Assembly: GCF_040649515.1 (NCBI RefSeq)
Contig: NZ_JBEZFP010000058.1
Location: 1-51,607, forward strand
Reading direction: 5' to 3'
DNA length: 51,607 nt
Origin: Yinghuangia elevatio
GTDB lineage: Bacteria; Actinomycetota; Actinomycetes; Streptomycetales; Streptomycetaceae
The notes under the pieces were generated by a model that did no database searches, was not told the origin of the DNA, and saw only the letters and a list, made by a program, of their open reading frames with translations. How positions within the stretch are numbered: the first letter of the stretch is position 1; every line of letters begins with the position of its first letter. The position numbers and the translations under genes were made by a program. Of this stretch, positions 1 through 7,498 are shown piece by piece.

Positions 1-1030
1 TGGTGTTGACGGTGCTCTTCAGCTCCAGGATCTCGCCGCGGGCGTCGACGGTGATCTTCTGCGACAGGTCGCCCTTCGCCACCGCGGTGGCCACCTGGGC
101 GATGTTGCGGACCTGGTCGGTGAGGTTCCCGGCCATGAAGTTCACCGAGTCGGTCAGGTCGCGCCAGGTGCCCGAGACGCCCTTGACGTCGGCCTGTCCG
201 CCGAGCCGCCCGTCCGTGCCGACCTCGCGGGCGACCCGGGTGACCTCGTCGGCGAACGCGGAGAGCTGGTCGACCATCGTGTTGACGGTGCTCTTCAGCT
301 CCAGGATCTCGCCGCGGGCGTCGACGGTGATCTTCTGCGACAGGTCGCCCTTCGCCACCGCGGTGGTCACCTGGGCGATGTTGCGGACCTGGTCGGTGAG
401 GTTCCCGGCCATGAAGTTCACCGAGTCCGTGAGTTCGCGCCACACCCCGCCCACGCCCGGGACCTGCGCCTGCCCGCCCAGCCGGCCCTCGCTGCCGACC
501 TCGCGGGCGACCCGGGTGACCTCGTCGGCGAACGCGGAGAGCTGGTCGACCATCGTGTTGACGGTGTCCTTGAGCTCCAGGATCTCGCCGCGGGCGGGAA
601 CGTCGATCTTCTGCGACAGGTCGCCCTTCGCCACCGCGGTCGCCACCTGGGCGATGTCGCGGACCTGCATGGTGAGGTTGCCGGCCATCGCGTTGACCGA
701 GTCGGTCAGGTCCGCCCAGGTTCCCGACACGCCCGGCACATCGGCCTGGCCGCCGAGCGTCCCCTCGGTGCCGACCTCGCGGGCGACGCGGGTCACCTCG
801 GAGGTGAACAGCGCGAGCTGGTCGACCATGCCGTTGAAGACGGTGGCGATCTCGCCCAGCAGGCCGCCCGCGTCGTCCGGCAGGCGGGTCCGGAAGTCGC
901 CGTCGCGTACGGCCGTCAGCCCGGTCAGCAGCTGCCGCAACTCCGGCTCGCCGATCTTGCCGACCGCGCGCGGCGACCGCCCGCGCGCCCCGCTGCCGGA
1001 CTCGGCACCCGGTTCGCCCGTCGTCGCCAT
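1..1030 (-). CDS. HAMP-repeat sensor histidine kinase, N-terminal part (truncated by window edge)
   Basis: The reading frame starts at ATG 1028-1030 and leaves the window without a stop, showing 343 residues. After a hydrophilic head of about 30 residues it is built of 92-residue units, each with the HAMP-like sequences FNGMVDQL / VTRVAREVG and AVAKGDLSQKI / GEILELK. No membrane segment is seen at the N-terminus, so the sensor is probably cytoplasmic. This tandem-HAMP layout is typical of group III (Nik1/Os-1-like) hybrid kinases and of large actinobacterial relatives, which carry GAF, kinase and receiver domains further on; those parts are outside the window. The long plus-strand frame over the same bases is an antisense shadow. 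The MarR gene lies upstream in the same orientation, with two palindromes between them. The family is fairly sure; the signal sensed is unknown. Confidence 0.85.
   Translation of the reverse strand, partial: MATTGEPGAESGSGARGRSPRAVGKIGEPELRQLLTGLTAVRDGDFRTRLPDDAGGLLGEIATVFNGMVDQLALFTSEVTRVAREVGTEGTLGGQADVPGVSGTWADLTDSVNAMAGNLTMQVRDIAQVATAVAKGDLSQKIDVPARGEILELKDTVNTMVDQLSAFADEVTRVAREVGSEGRLGGQAQVPGVGGVWRELTDSVNFMAGNLTDQVRNIAQVTTAVAKGDLSQKITVDARGEILELKSTVNTMVDQLSAFADEVTRVAREVGTDGRLGGQADVKGVSGTWRDLTDSVNFMAGNLTDQVRNIAQVATAVAKGDLSQKITVDARGEILELKSTVNT
2..830. repeat. 276-bp tandem coding repeat (92-codon HAMP units)
   Basis: The string gtgttgacggtg starts at 3, 279 and 555 (third copy slightly diverged), an exact period of 276 bp or 92 codons. 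The first two units are almost identical over long stretches, including third codon positions; the third is more diverged. The repeat is internal to the HAMP-repeat kinase gene and is not a CRISPR or satellite. Confidence 0.85.
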
Positions 1031-1112
1031 GAGAACCTCGTTCCGCCGGTGATGGGGCGGGCTTCGATCCCGGTGGCAACGGGTGCTCCGGCCTAGGCCC
1101 GACGCCACATCA

Positions 1113-1126
1113 TTGCCCGATGGCAA
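1113..1126. promoter_or_regulatory. Palindrome TTGCC-N4-GGCAA, copy 1 (candidate MarR operator)
   Basis: A perfect 5-4-5 inverted repeat, TTGCCCGATGGCAA, lies 82 bp upstream of the HAMP-kinase start. A second copy of the same half-sites is found at 1208. Position and symmetry suggest binding by the adjacent MarR protein; this is inference. Confidence 0.45.
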
Positions 1127-1207
1127 GAGAGTTCGGAAGGTATCACGCAGCCGGGCGGCGGTCCGACGCGTGGTCGGAGTCCGCGTGGAACCGGGACTGC
1201 TTCGCTG

Positions 1208-1221
1208 TTGCCCTTTGGCAA
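1208..1221. promoter_or_regulatory. Palindrome TTGCC-N4-GGCAA, copy 2 (candidate MarR operator)
   Basis: TTGCCCTTTGGCAA has the same half-sites as the copy at 1113; counting flanking bases the arms extend to GTTGCC/GGCAAC (1207-1222). It lies between the MarR stop codon (1244) and the kinase start (1030), 95 bp from copy 1. Confidence 0.45.
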
Positions 1222-1243
1222 CGGTAGAGTCTGGGCGTGGGAT

Positions 1244-1828
1244 TCAGGCGAGACGACGCGACGTCGGGGACTGCGGGCTGCCGGACGCCCGGTGCGCTCC
1301 GCCGTTGTCGGTCTGCGCGTGCCCGGTGGCCTGCCGGAAGGCGAGTATGCCGGTGACCAGTGCAGCGCGGTCCGTCGCGCTCATGGCGGACAGTGCCGTG
1401 ACCAGGTCGCGCGCGCGGCGCTCGCGGATGGCGGTCATCAGCGCCTCGCCCTCCGAGGTCAGCGCGAGGGTGACCTTCCGGCGGTTGTCGGAGTCCAGCT
1501 CGCGGCGCATCAGGCCCGCGGAGTCCATCCGATCGCACAGGCGGCTCGCGACGGACGAGACCGTGCCCATCTCCTGGGCGAGCCCGTGCAGCGAAACGCC
1601 GGGCGTTCGGGAGATGATCGTCAGAGCGCGCAACTGGGTGGGGGAGACCGTGGTGCCGAACGCCTCCTGAGCCCTGCCCCAGACCGTGATCAGTGACTCC
1701 AACGCCTCCGCAAGCAGCGCTGCGGCATCGTCGGCGTCGACGCCCACGACCGGTCCATAACCGGACGAAGGCTCACGTGGCGACTGCCGACTGTGCTGCC
1801 CGTACGCGTTGTCCATGATTCCCTTCAC
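1244..1828 (-). CDS. MarR-family transcriptional regulator
   Basis: The 194-residue protein has a winged-helix core: SPTQLRALTIISRTPGVSLHGLAQEMG, the recognition helix region VSSVASRLCDRMDSAGLMRRE, and a wing with DSDNRRKVTLALTSEG, which is the DxRxxxxxLT signature of MarR proteins. The first 30 residues and the last 25 are low-complexity tails. ATG codons at 1828 and 1816 are both possible starts. It is transcribed divergently from the phosphatase gene at 1881 (52 bp apart) and toward the HAMP kinase. Two TTGCC-N4-GGCAA palindromes lie just past its stop, so it may control the kinase gene. Its ligand is unknown. Confidence 0.88.
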   Translation of the reverse strand: MKGIMDNAYGQHSRQSPREPSSGYGPVVGVDADDAAALLAEALESLITVWGRAQEAFGTTVSPTQLRALTIISRTPGVSLHGLAQEMGTVSSVASRLCDRMDSAGLMRRELDSDNRRKVTLALTSEGEALMTAIRERRARDLVTALSAMSATDRAALVTGILAFRQATGHAQTDNGGAHRASGSPQSPTSRRLA

Positions 1829-1880
1829 TCTCTCATGCCGCGTCGCGGGCAGGTACCGCGCGCCGGAAGGAAGAACCCCG

Positions 1881-3083
1881 GTGACAGCCGCCGACTGGCT
1901 CCTCGCACTCCACCGTGCTTTGCGTACGGCCCCTCCGCACTACGTCGCACATGTCCTTGCCCAGGTCCTGGAGGACCAGGCCAAAGTGAAGTCCTGCACC
2001 CTCCTGCTCGCCGACTACTCGGTCAGCGCCCTCCAGCCGTTCGGCCTGGAGCCGGGTGTCGAGACCGCCGTGCCCGTCGCGGGTACGGACGCCGGCCGGG
2101 CCTTCGTCTCCCAGGAGCCGGTGGTGGCCGGCGGCGCGGCGGACGACGAGGAGACCGTGTACCTGCCGGTCTCGGTCCGCGGTGACCGCCTCGGCGTCCT
2201 GGAGGTCGTCCAGCCCGGGCACGGGCACGGGGGAGGGCTGTCGGTCGCCGACCTGTCGGAGGCCGCCGAGATGCTCGCCCACGAACTGTTCGCCGCCGAC
2301 CCGAGCACCGACGTGTACCTCCAGGGCCGCCGCCTGCGCCGTCTCACCCTGGCCGCCGAGATGCAGTGGGAGTTGCTGCCGGGGCGTTCCTGCGAGCGTC
2401 CCGAGTTCGCCCTCGGCGCCCACCTCGAACCGGCGTACTCGGTGCGCGGCGACAACTTCGACTGGTCCGTCGACGCGCGTACCCTCGCGGTCAGCGTCAC
2501 CAACGGCATGGGCCACGGCGTCCCGGCGGCGACCCTGTCCGCCCTGGCGGTCGGAGCCCTGCGCAACGCCCGCCGCTCCGGCGCCGACGTGGCGCTCCAG
2601 GCCGAACTCGCCAGCCAGGCCGTCTGGTCGGCGCACACCGGCAGCGCCTACCTCGCCAGCGTCCTGCTGGAGATCGACCTCGCGACCGGCGACGTCGACG
2701 CCGTCGACGCGGGCTCCCCGATCGTGCTGCTGCTGCGCGACGGGCAGGTCGAACGGGTCAGGCTGGAGGCGCAGTTCGCGCTGGGCGCGCTGGAGGACAC
2801 CAGGTACAGGCCGGAACGCTTCACCTTGCAGCCCGGCGACCGCGTCGTGGTGGTCAGCGACAGCGTGCACGGCTTCCAGTCCCGGGCGGGGGAGCAGTTC
2901 GGCGAACGGCTGCTGGCCTCGGGGATCCGCAACAACCGGCTCCTCCCCGCCCCGGAAGCCGCCCGCGCCGTACTCCGCGATCTCGCGGCCTTCCGCGGCG
3001 ACACCGAACTCGACGACGACGCCGTGAGCCTCTGCCTCGACTGGCGCGGCCGCCCGGACGAGGCCGCAACCGCCCCCGCCTGA
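1881..3083 (+). CDS. GAF-SpoIIE (PP2C-type) protein serine/threonine phosphatase
   Basis: The 400-residue protein starts at GTG 1881, chosen because GGAAGGAAG sits about 8 bp upstream; an upstream in-frame ATG at 1809 would overlap the divergent MarR gene. Residues 1-150 form a GAF-like sensory domain and residues 155-390 a SpoIIE-type PPM phosphatase, which would act on phosphorylated anti-sigma antagonists. Metal-site motifs are partly kept: GDNFDW (about 190-195), SDSV near 327 and DDDAV near the end. The second ligand motif, usually GD(V/A)xGxG, reads TNGMGHG, so Asp is replaced by Asn. It has no PAS or kinase domain. Activity is likely but the metal site is atypical. Confidence 0.85.
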   Translation: MTAADWLLALHRALRTAPPHYVAHVLAQVLEDQAKVKSCTLLLADYSVSALQPFGLEPGVETAVPVAGTDAGRAFVSQEPVVAGGAADDEETVYLPVSVRGDRLGVLEVVQPGHGHGGGLSVADLSEAAEMLAHELFAADPSTDVYLQGRRLRRLTLAAEMQWELLPGRSCERPEFALGAHLEPAYSVRGDNFDWSVDARTLAVSVTNGMGHGVPAATLSALAVGALRNARRSGADVALQAELASQAVWSAHTGSAYLASVLLEIDLATGDVDAVDAGSPIVLLLRDGQVERVRLEAQFALGALEDTRYRPERFTLQPGDRVVVVSDSVHGFQSRAGEQFGERLLASGIRNNRLLPAPEAARAVLRDLAAFRGDTELDDDAVSLCLDWRGRPDEAATAPA

Positions 3084-3552
3084 CAACCGACGCCGAGCCC
3101 CGCCGCACCGACCGACCCCCTCACCCGGCTACGCCTCACGTACGCCCAGTTCCGCGCGAACTACGCGCCAGGCTAGACACGTTGGTCACCCACCACAGCT
3201 TGGCGACCAACCTGAATCGCCCCTCTTGGAGCACGCCCCTGGATCACGCACCTCGACGACGTGGACGCTTCGGTGCCTGTCTGCCGGGGTCGCCGGGTTC
3301 GGACTGTGTCGATCACCGCAGACCTGCGCGACCCGGTGCGCCCGCCAGGGCGGATAAGCCCTGGGCAACGGCCATGCGTTGCCATGGCTTGGAGCACGGC
3401 AGCGTCGTGACCGCGGAAGCACGCTCCCTTCCGGACCAGCGCGTTCGGGTGGCTTTGGACGCGCGACGTACGCGACGCTGCGACCGTCGCGGCGGTCCCG
3501 TTGCCCAGACGCCCGGGCCTCGACGGTGCGCCGCGGCTTGGCGGTGGGGGCG
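3084..3552. other. Intergenic region between convergent genes, possible degraded coding DNA
   Basis: No ORF with credible codon pattern, start and ribosome binding site is seen in these 469 bp. On the minus strand, near 3212-3176, the peptide LVAKLWWVTNV reads in one frame, preceded in another frame by HVVEVRDPG. This could be a decayed gene end, but I cannot name the family. A loose hairpin pairs GTTGGTC (3180s) with GACCAAC (3203-3209) and may help to end transcription of the phosphatase gene. Confidence 0.4.
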
Positions 3553-4857
3553 TCAGCTTGCGAACTCCTTTGTGTGGGCTGCCGGTTCCGCTGGCTTGTC
3601 GTGACGGGAGGCCAAGACCTCGAGTTCGTTGACGGCCTGGTCGGTGGCGTTCTCGGCGGCGATCGCCTCGGCCATGCGTTCGGCCGCGGCGCGGTAGGAG
3701 CGGTCGTTCAGGACCTGTTCGACGGCGCGGGCGATCTTGCGTGCCGAACTGCCCTTGCCCACGGTGACGCCGGCGCCCGCGAGTCGGACGTGCGACGCCA
3801 CCTCGATCTGGTCGCGGCCGAGCGGCACGCAGACCATCGGGACCCCGGCGGCCAGCGACTTCACGGTCGTGCCGTGGCCGGCGTGCGTGACGGTCACGGC
3901 GGCGTGGCGGAGCGCGAGGCTGTGCGGTGCGGATGCGGTCACCCGGACGTTGGCGGGAGCGCCTACCGTCGCGGGGTCGACGGCGGGGCCGGTGGTCAGC
4001 AGGGCGCGTACCGGCAGAGTGCCGAGGGCGTCGGCGATGCGCTGCAACAGATCGTGCTGCTTCATGAACGACGAACTCATGCCGACGAGCACCAGCGGGG
4101 CGTCGCCGTCCGGGAGTGTCAAGTCTCCGGCCCAGGCCGGGTCTTCGAGGCGCGCGCCGACGTGGCGTATGTGCTCGGGGAAGCGGCGTCCGGCGTGGTC
4201 GAGGGCGCGCGGCGAGAGCACGAGGACCCGGTCGACGCGTTCGAACGCCTCGACGACCGAGCCGAGCGGCTCCAGACCGTTCGCGACGCGGGCGGCGTTG
4301 AGGGCGGGCAGCCCCTTCGCCCACGGCTTGCCGGACAGCCGCGTCACGAGCCGGTCGCGTACCCGGCCCGGTATGCCCTTGGCCGGGGCGAAGCCCGGGC
4401 CGGGCGGCGGCGCCCCCGGGGTGGGGAACGGGTAGATGGTCGTCGCCAGCGAGGCCACTCGGACGCCTGCCGCCTCGCCCGCGGTGACCGCGCCGAGCAG
4501 CATGTGCTCGCAGACCAGTACGTCCGCCGGCCGGGCGCGCAACTCGGCGCGGACGTCCCGGGCGTAGTCCGCCGCCGGGCCGCACACGATGCGGTCCCGC
4601 AGGCGCGCGAGAGCGCCGAGCGGGGTGCGGGCCTCGAAGTCCCTGATGACGTCCTTGGCCGGGTCGGCGGGGTCGCCTTGCGGCGCGGTGGTCCAGGCGA
4701 TCGGCTCCAGGCCCGCGGCGGCGATCTCGTCGTGCAGCGACGTGTCGGCCATCACCCGTACGCCGTGGCCGCGTTCGCGGAGTGCGCGGGCCAGCGACAG
4801 GACGGGAGGTACGGCTCCGCCGCCGGCCCAGGTGGCGAACAGGAAGCTGCTAGGCAT
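3553..4857 (-). CDS. GT1-family (MGT/UGT-like) glycosyltransferase
   Basis: The 434-residue protein begins MPSSFLFATWAGGGAVPP and has the two-domain GT-B fold signature of UGT/MGT enzymes. The C-terminal nucleotide-sugar site reads HAGHGTTVKSLAAGVPMVCVP followed by GRDQIEVASHV (about residues 350-385). Such enzymes transfer a sugar from a nucleotide donor to a small acceptor, often a macrolide or flavonoid-like molecule. Its ATG overlaps the end of the TetR gene by 8 bp, so the two are translationally coupled. This fits a regulated self-protection or xenobiotic-inactivation role, but the acceptor cannot be read from sequence. Confidence 0.88.
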   Translation of the reverse strand: MPSSFLFATWAGGGAVPPVLSLARALRERGHGVRVMADTSLHDEIAAAGLEPIAWTTAPQGDPADPAKDVIRDFEARTPLGALARLRDRIVCGPAADYARDVRAELRARPADVLVCEHMLLGAVTAGEAAGVRVASLATTIYPFPTPGAPPPGPGFAPAKGIPGRVRDRLVTRLSGKPWAKGLPALNAARVANGLEPLGSVVEAFERVDRVLVLSPRALDHAGRRFPEHIRHVGARLEDPAWAGDLTLPDGDAPLVLVGMSSSFMKQHDLLQRIADALGTLPVRALLTTGPAVDPATVGAPANVRVTASAPHSLALRHAAVTVTHAGHGTTVKSLAAGVPMVCVPLGRDQIEVASHVRLAGAGVTVGKGSSARKIARAVEQVLNDRSYRAAAERMAEAIAAENATDQAVNELEVLASRHDKPAEPAAHTKEFAS

Positions 4858-5452
4858 GGTGTTCCTTCCGAGGGTCGATCGCGGTGAGCAGGTCGCGCAT
4901 GGCACGCTCGGCTTCCTCGCGGGACAGGCCGAGGTCGCGGCGCCACAGCTTCCACAGGTAGACGTCGGTGGCGGCGTAGTGCAGGTTGAGCGCGTGCTCG
5001 CGGTCCGGGCCCGCGGCGGGGAGGCGGTCGGCGAAGGCCCTTTCCAGCCATGCCCGGTGGAGGCTTCGGGCGTGGACGGCCGCGCGGGCCGCCGACGGGA
5101 TCCGGTCCATCTGGGCGATCCAGAGCAGGTTGGCGTCGCCCTGCCGCTCGTAGTCGGCGAAGAGGACGGCGACGATCTCGGGCACGTCGCCCGTCGGCAC
5201 CTGGCGGGCGAGTTCCGTCTGTGTCGCCACCGCATCGGCGACGGCTTTGGAGAGCCCGTCCTTGCCGCCGAAGTGGTTGACGATCGTCTGCACCGACACG
5301 CCGGCCGCCTCGGCGATGTGCTGCAACGTGACCTCGTCGTGCCAACGGCGCGACCACAGGCCGGCCGCCGCCTCGATCACGCGTGCCCGGGTGGCTTCCA
5401 GAGCCGCGGCCCTGGCCCCCATGCGGTACGAGCGCTTGTCCTCACTTTCCAT
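4850..5452 (-). CDS. TetR-family transcriptional regulator
   Basis: The 200-residue protein has an N-terminal TetR helix-turn-helix (VTLQHIAEAAGVSVQTIVNHFGGKDGL, about residues 42-68) and a variable C-terminal ligand domain. ATG 5452 (MESEDKR) is preferred; ATG 5461 is also in frame. It is the first gene of a two-gene operon with the glycosyltransferase and is divergent from the MaoC gene. The 435-bp intergenic region carries two inverted repeats, at 5471 and 5693, that are natural candidates for its operators. The inducer may be the substrate of one of the neighbouring enzymes. Confidence 0.88.
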   Translation of the reverse strand: MESEDKRSYRMGARAAALEATRARVIEAAAGLWSRRWHDEVTLQHIAEAAGVSVQTIVNHFGGKDGLSKAVADAVATQTELARQVPTGDVPEIVAVLFADYERQGDANLLWIAQMDRIPSAARAAVHARSLHRAWLERAFADRLPAAGPDREHALNLHYAATDVYLWKLWRRDLGLSREEAERAMRDLLTAIDPRKEHHA

Positions 5453-5470
5453 GGACCGCATTCCATATTG

Positions 5471-5490
5471 AATTGAGTTTCCAGTCAAGT
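5471..5490. promoter_or_regulatory. AT-rich imperfect palindrome upstream of the TetR gene
   Basis: AATTGAGTTTCCAGTCAAGT reads as two 8-bp arms around TTCC with 6 of 8 positions paired. On the minus strand it contains TTGACT, a good -35 match, only about 20-30 bp from the TetR start codon. The stretch is far more AT-rich than its surroundings. It may be the TetR promoter and autoregulatory site. Confidence 0.4.
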
Positions 5491-5692
5491 GAAATCTCGC
5501 GCTCCAAGTCCTTTCCCGAGTAAGGCGTACGAGCAGGTCACCGCGCCACGCCTGCATACGGCCGGTCGGGGCGTGGAGTGTGCTGCCGAGTCGAGTGTGT
5601 TGGGGGTGCGCAGTCGCTGAAGTTGCGTGGGCTGCGACGGGATCGGCTGGGCCGGGGGTGGTTGCGGTGGGGTGGGAAGGCGTGACGGATCT

Positions 5693-5710
5693 ACCTATCG
5701 CTCGATAGGT
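5693..5710. promoter_or_regulatory. Perfect TetR-type operator ACCTATCG-CT-CGATAGGT
   Basis: This is a perfect 8-2-8 inverted repeat, the geometry typical of TetR-family sites. It lies 177 bp upstream of the MaoC start. A weak plus-strand promoter can be drawn over it: GTGACG at 5682-5687 and GATAGG at 5704-5709, 16 bp apart, so a bound repressor would cover the -10. Confidence 0.55.
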
Positions 5711-5887
5711 TCTGGTGTCCGCCGGGTCGGTCGGGTTCGAGTAGTGCGAGGCGTGCTGGGGGAGCGTCGTGTTCGTCGTGCAGCGCTGTGGCCACCCCCA
5801 CGGGGGTGCGCCGCGTCGCGGCGCCGCCCGCCGGCTCGACGGAGTGTGCGGCCTTCGGATCCGCCCGGACCAAGCGAAAGGGACATG

Positions 5888-6340
5888 ATGCGCGTCTTCG
5901 AGAACGTCGCCGCGGTGGCCGCCGCCAAGGGCGAACAGCTCGGTGTCAGCGAATGGTTGACCGTCGACCAGGACCGGATCGACCGGTTCGCCGACGCGAC
6001 CGGCGACCACCAGTGGATCCACGTGGACGCCGAGCGCGCCGCGGCGGGCCCGTTCGGCACCACCATCGCGCACGGCTACCTGACGTTGTCCCTCATCCCG
6101 GCCCTCACCCAGCAGATGTTCACCGTGCAGGGGGTGCGGATGGGCGTGAACTACGGGACGGCCAAGGTACGTTTCCCCGCCCCGGTGCCCGTCGGCTCGC
6201 GGGTCCGCGACACCGCTGTGCTCCTCGACGTCGAAGAGGTGCCGCAGGGCGTCCGGCTGACGGTGCGGCACACCATCGAGATCGAGGGCGCGGCGAAGCC
6301 GGCCTGCGTCGCCGACACGCTGTCCCTGATCGTCCCCTGA
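5888..6340 (+). CDS. MaoC-like hot-dog dehydratase
   Basis: The 150-residue protein is the usual length of single-domain MaoC/R-hydratases. The hydratase motif is clear: DRFADATGDHQWIHVD followed by GPFGTTIAHGYLTLSL, with the catalytic Asp/His pair in the D..GD.xxxH region. It would hydrate enoyl-CoA or a related thioester. ATG 5888 is favoured over the adjacent ATG 5885 because AAGGGA lies 4-9 bp upstream. It is followed after 24 bp by the MDR reductase gene, and together they suggest handling of an alpha,beta-unsaturated acyl compound. It is divergent from the TetR/glycosyltransferase operon. Confidence 0.88.
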   Translation: MRVFENVAAVAAAKGEQLGVSEWLTVDQDRIDRFADATGDHQWIHVDAERAAAGPFGTTIAHGYLTLSLIPALTQQMFTVQGVRMGVNYGTAKVRFPAPVPVGSRVRDTAVLLDVEEVPQGVRLTVRHTIEIEGAAKPACVADTLSLIVP

Positions 6341-6364
6341 CCTCGCACCCCATTGGAGCCGACC

Positions 6365-7378
6365 GTGTCCACCGAACTGATCAACCGTCAGCTCCGGCTC
6401 GCCGCACGGCCCGTCGGCCTGCCCAAGCCGGACGACTGGGAGCTCACCGACGAACCCGTCCAACAACCGGACGAGGGCCGCTTCCTGGTCCGCGTCTCGC
6501 ACATTTCGCTCGACCCGGCGATGCGGGGGTGGATGAACGACGTCCGCTCGTACATCCCGCCGGTACGCATCGGCGACGTTATGCGCGCAGGTGCCGCCGG
6601 GCGGGTCGTCGCCTCGCGGCACGCCGACTTCCCGGTAGACACCTATGTGACCGGCGTGTTCGGGGCGCAGGAGTACGCGGATTCCGACGGCGCAGGAGTG
6701 CGCCGCGTCGATCCGGCCGTCGCGCCCCTGCCGACTCACCTCGGCACGCTCGGCATGACGGGGATGACCGCGTACTTCGGGCTCCTCGACATCGGTCTGC
6801 CGCAACCCGGCCAGACCGTCCTGGTCTCCGGCGCGGCCGGCGCGGTCGGCAGCGTGGTGGGTCAGATCGCGAGGATCAAGGGCTGCCGTACCGTCGGGAT
6901 CGCCGGCGGCCCGGAGAAGTGCCGCCTGCTCGTCGAGGAGTTCGGCTACGACGCGGCCGTGGACTACAAGGCCGAGGGACTGGTCGCCGAGTTGCGCAAG
7001 CAGACCCCCGACGGTGTCGACGTGTTCTTCGACAACGTCGGCGGCGACATCCTGGACGCGGCGCTCGCCCGGCTGACCCTGGGCGCGCGGGTCGTGGTCT
7101 GCGGCGCGATCTCCCAGTACAACAACACCGAGCCGGTACGCGGGCCGTCGAACTACCTCTCGCTGCTCGTCAACAGGGCCTCGATGACCGGCATGGTCGT
7201 CTTCGACTACGCGCACCGCTACGACCAGGCCACCGCCGAGATGGCCGGCTGGCTCGCCGACGGTTCGCTGCGCTCTCGCGAGGACGTCGTCGAGGGCGGC
7301 ATCGAGGCGTTCCCCGAGACACTGCTGCGGCTGTTCTCCGGGGACAACATCGGCAAGCTCGTCCTGAAGATCGCCTGA
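6365..7378 (+). CDS. MDR-superfamily NADP-dependent enone/alkenal reductase
   Basis: The 337-residue protein belongs to the zinc-free medium-chain reductases of the prostaglandin/curcumin reductase (leukotriene B4 dehydrogenase) type. Markers are LDPAMRGWMND near residue 50, the Rossmann motif VSGAAGAVGSVVGQ (about 155-168), FDNVGGDILDAAL, and CGAISQYN. Such enzymes reduce C=C bonds next to a carbonyl with NADPH. GTG 6365 is chosen because GGAG at 6355-6358 sits 6 bp upstream. It is the second gene after the MaoC dehydratase and converges on the molybdenum hydroxylase operon. Confidence 0.88.
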   Translation: MSTELINRQLRLAARPVGLPKPDDWELTDEPVQQPDEGRFLVRVSHISLDPAMRGWMNDVRSYIPPVRIGDVMRAGAAGRVVASRHADFPVDTYVTGVFGAQEYADSDGAGVRRVDPAVAPLPTHLGTLGMTGMTAYFGLLDIGLPQPGQTVLVSGAAGAVGSVVGQIARIKGCRTVGIAGGPEKCRLLVEEFGYDAAVDYKAEGLVAELRKQTPDGVDVFFDNVGGDILDAALARLTLGARVVVCGAISQYNNTEPVRGPSNYLSLLVNRASMTGMVVFDYAHRYDQATAEMAGWLADGSLRSREDVVEGGIEAFPETLLRLFSGDNIGKLVLKIA

Positions 7379-7498
7379 CGTTCACCGGCCGCGTGGAAGA
7401 CGCGAACCGCCTTTTCCGCGCGGCCGATCGAACGACCGGTTGTGGTGCTCTGGCTCTGCCGGTCCACCGCGCTCAGACCGCTCAGCCGGCCGGCGCGC

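Noticed and set aside
3..1052. A 349-residue plus-strand frame made of three repeats
   Set aside because: It is the antisense of the HAMP-repeat kinase; the repeats and lack of stop codons come from the GC-rich sense codons.
3084..3552. Possible insertion-sequence remnant after the phosphatase gene
   Set aside because: I found no terminal inverted repeats, target duplication or transposase motif; only a short peptide-like stretch of unknown origin.
4850..7216. A 788-residue minus-strand frame ending in the TetR protein
   Set aside because: Residues before the TetR part are antisense to the MDR and MaoC genes and cross the divergent promoter region.
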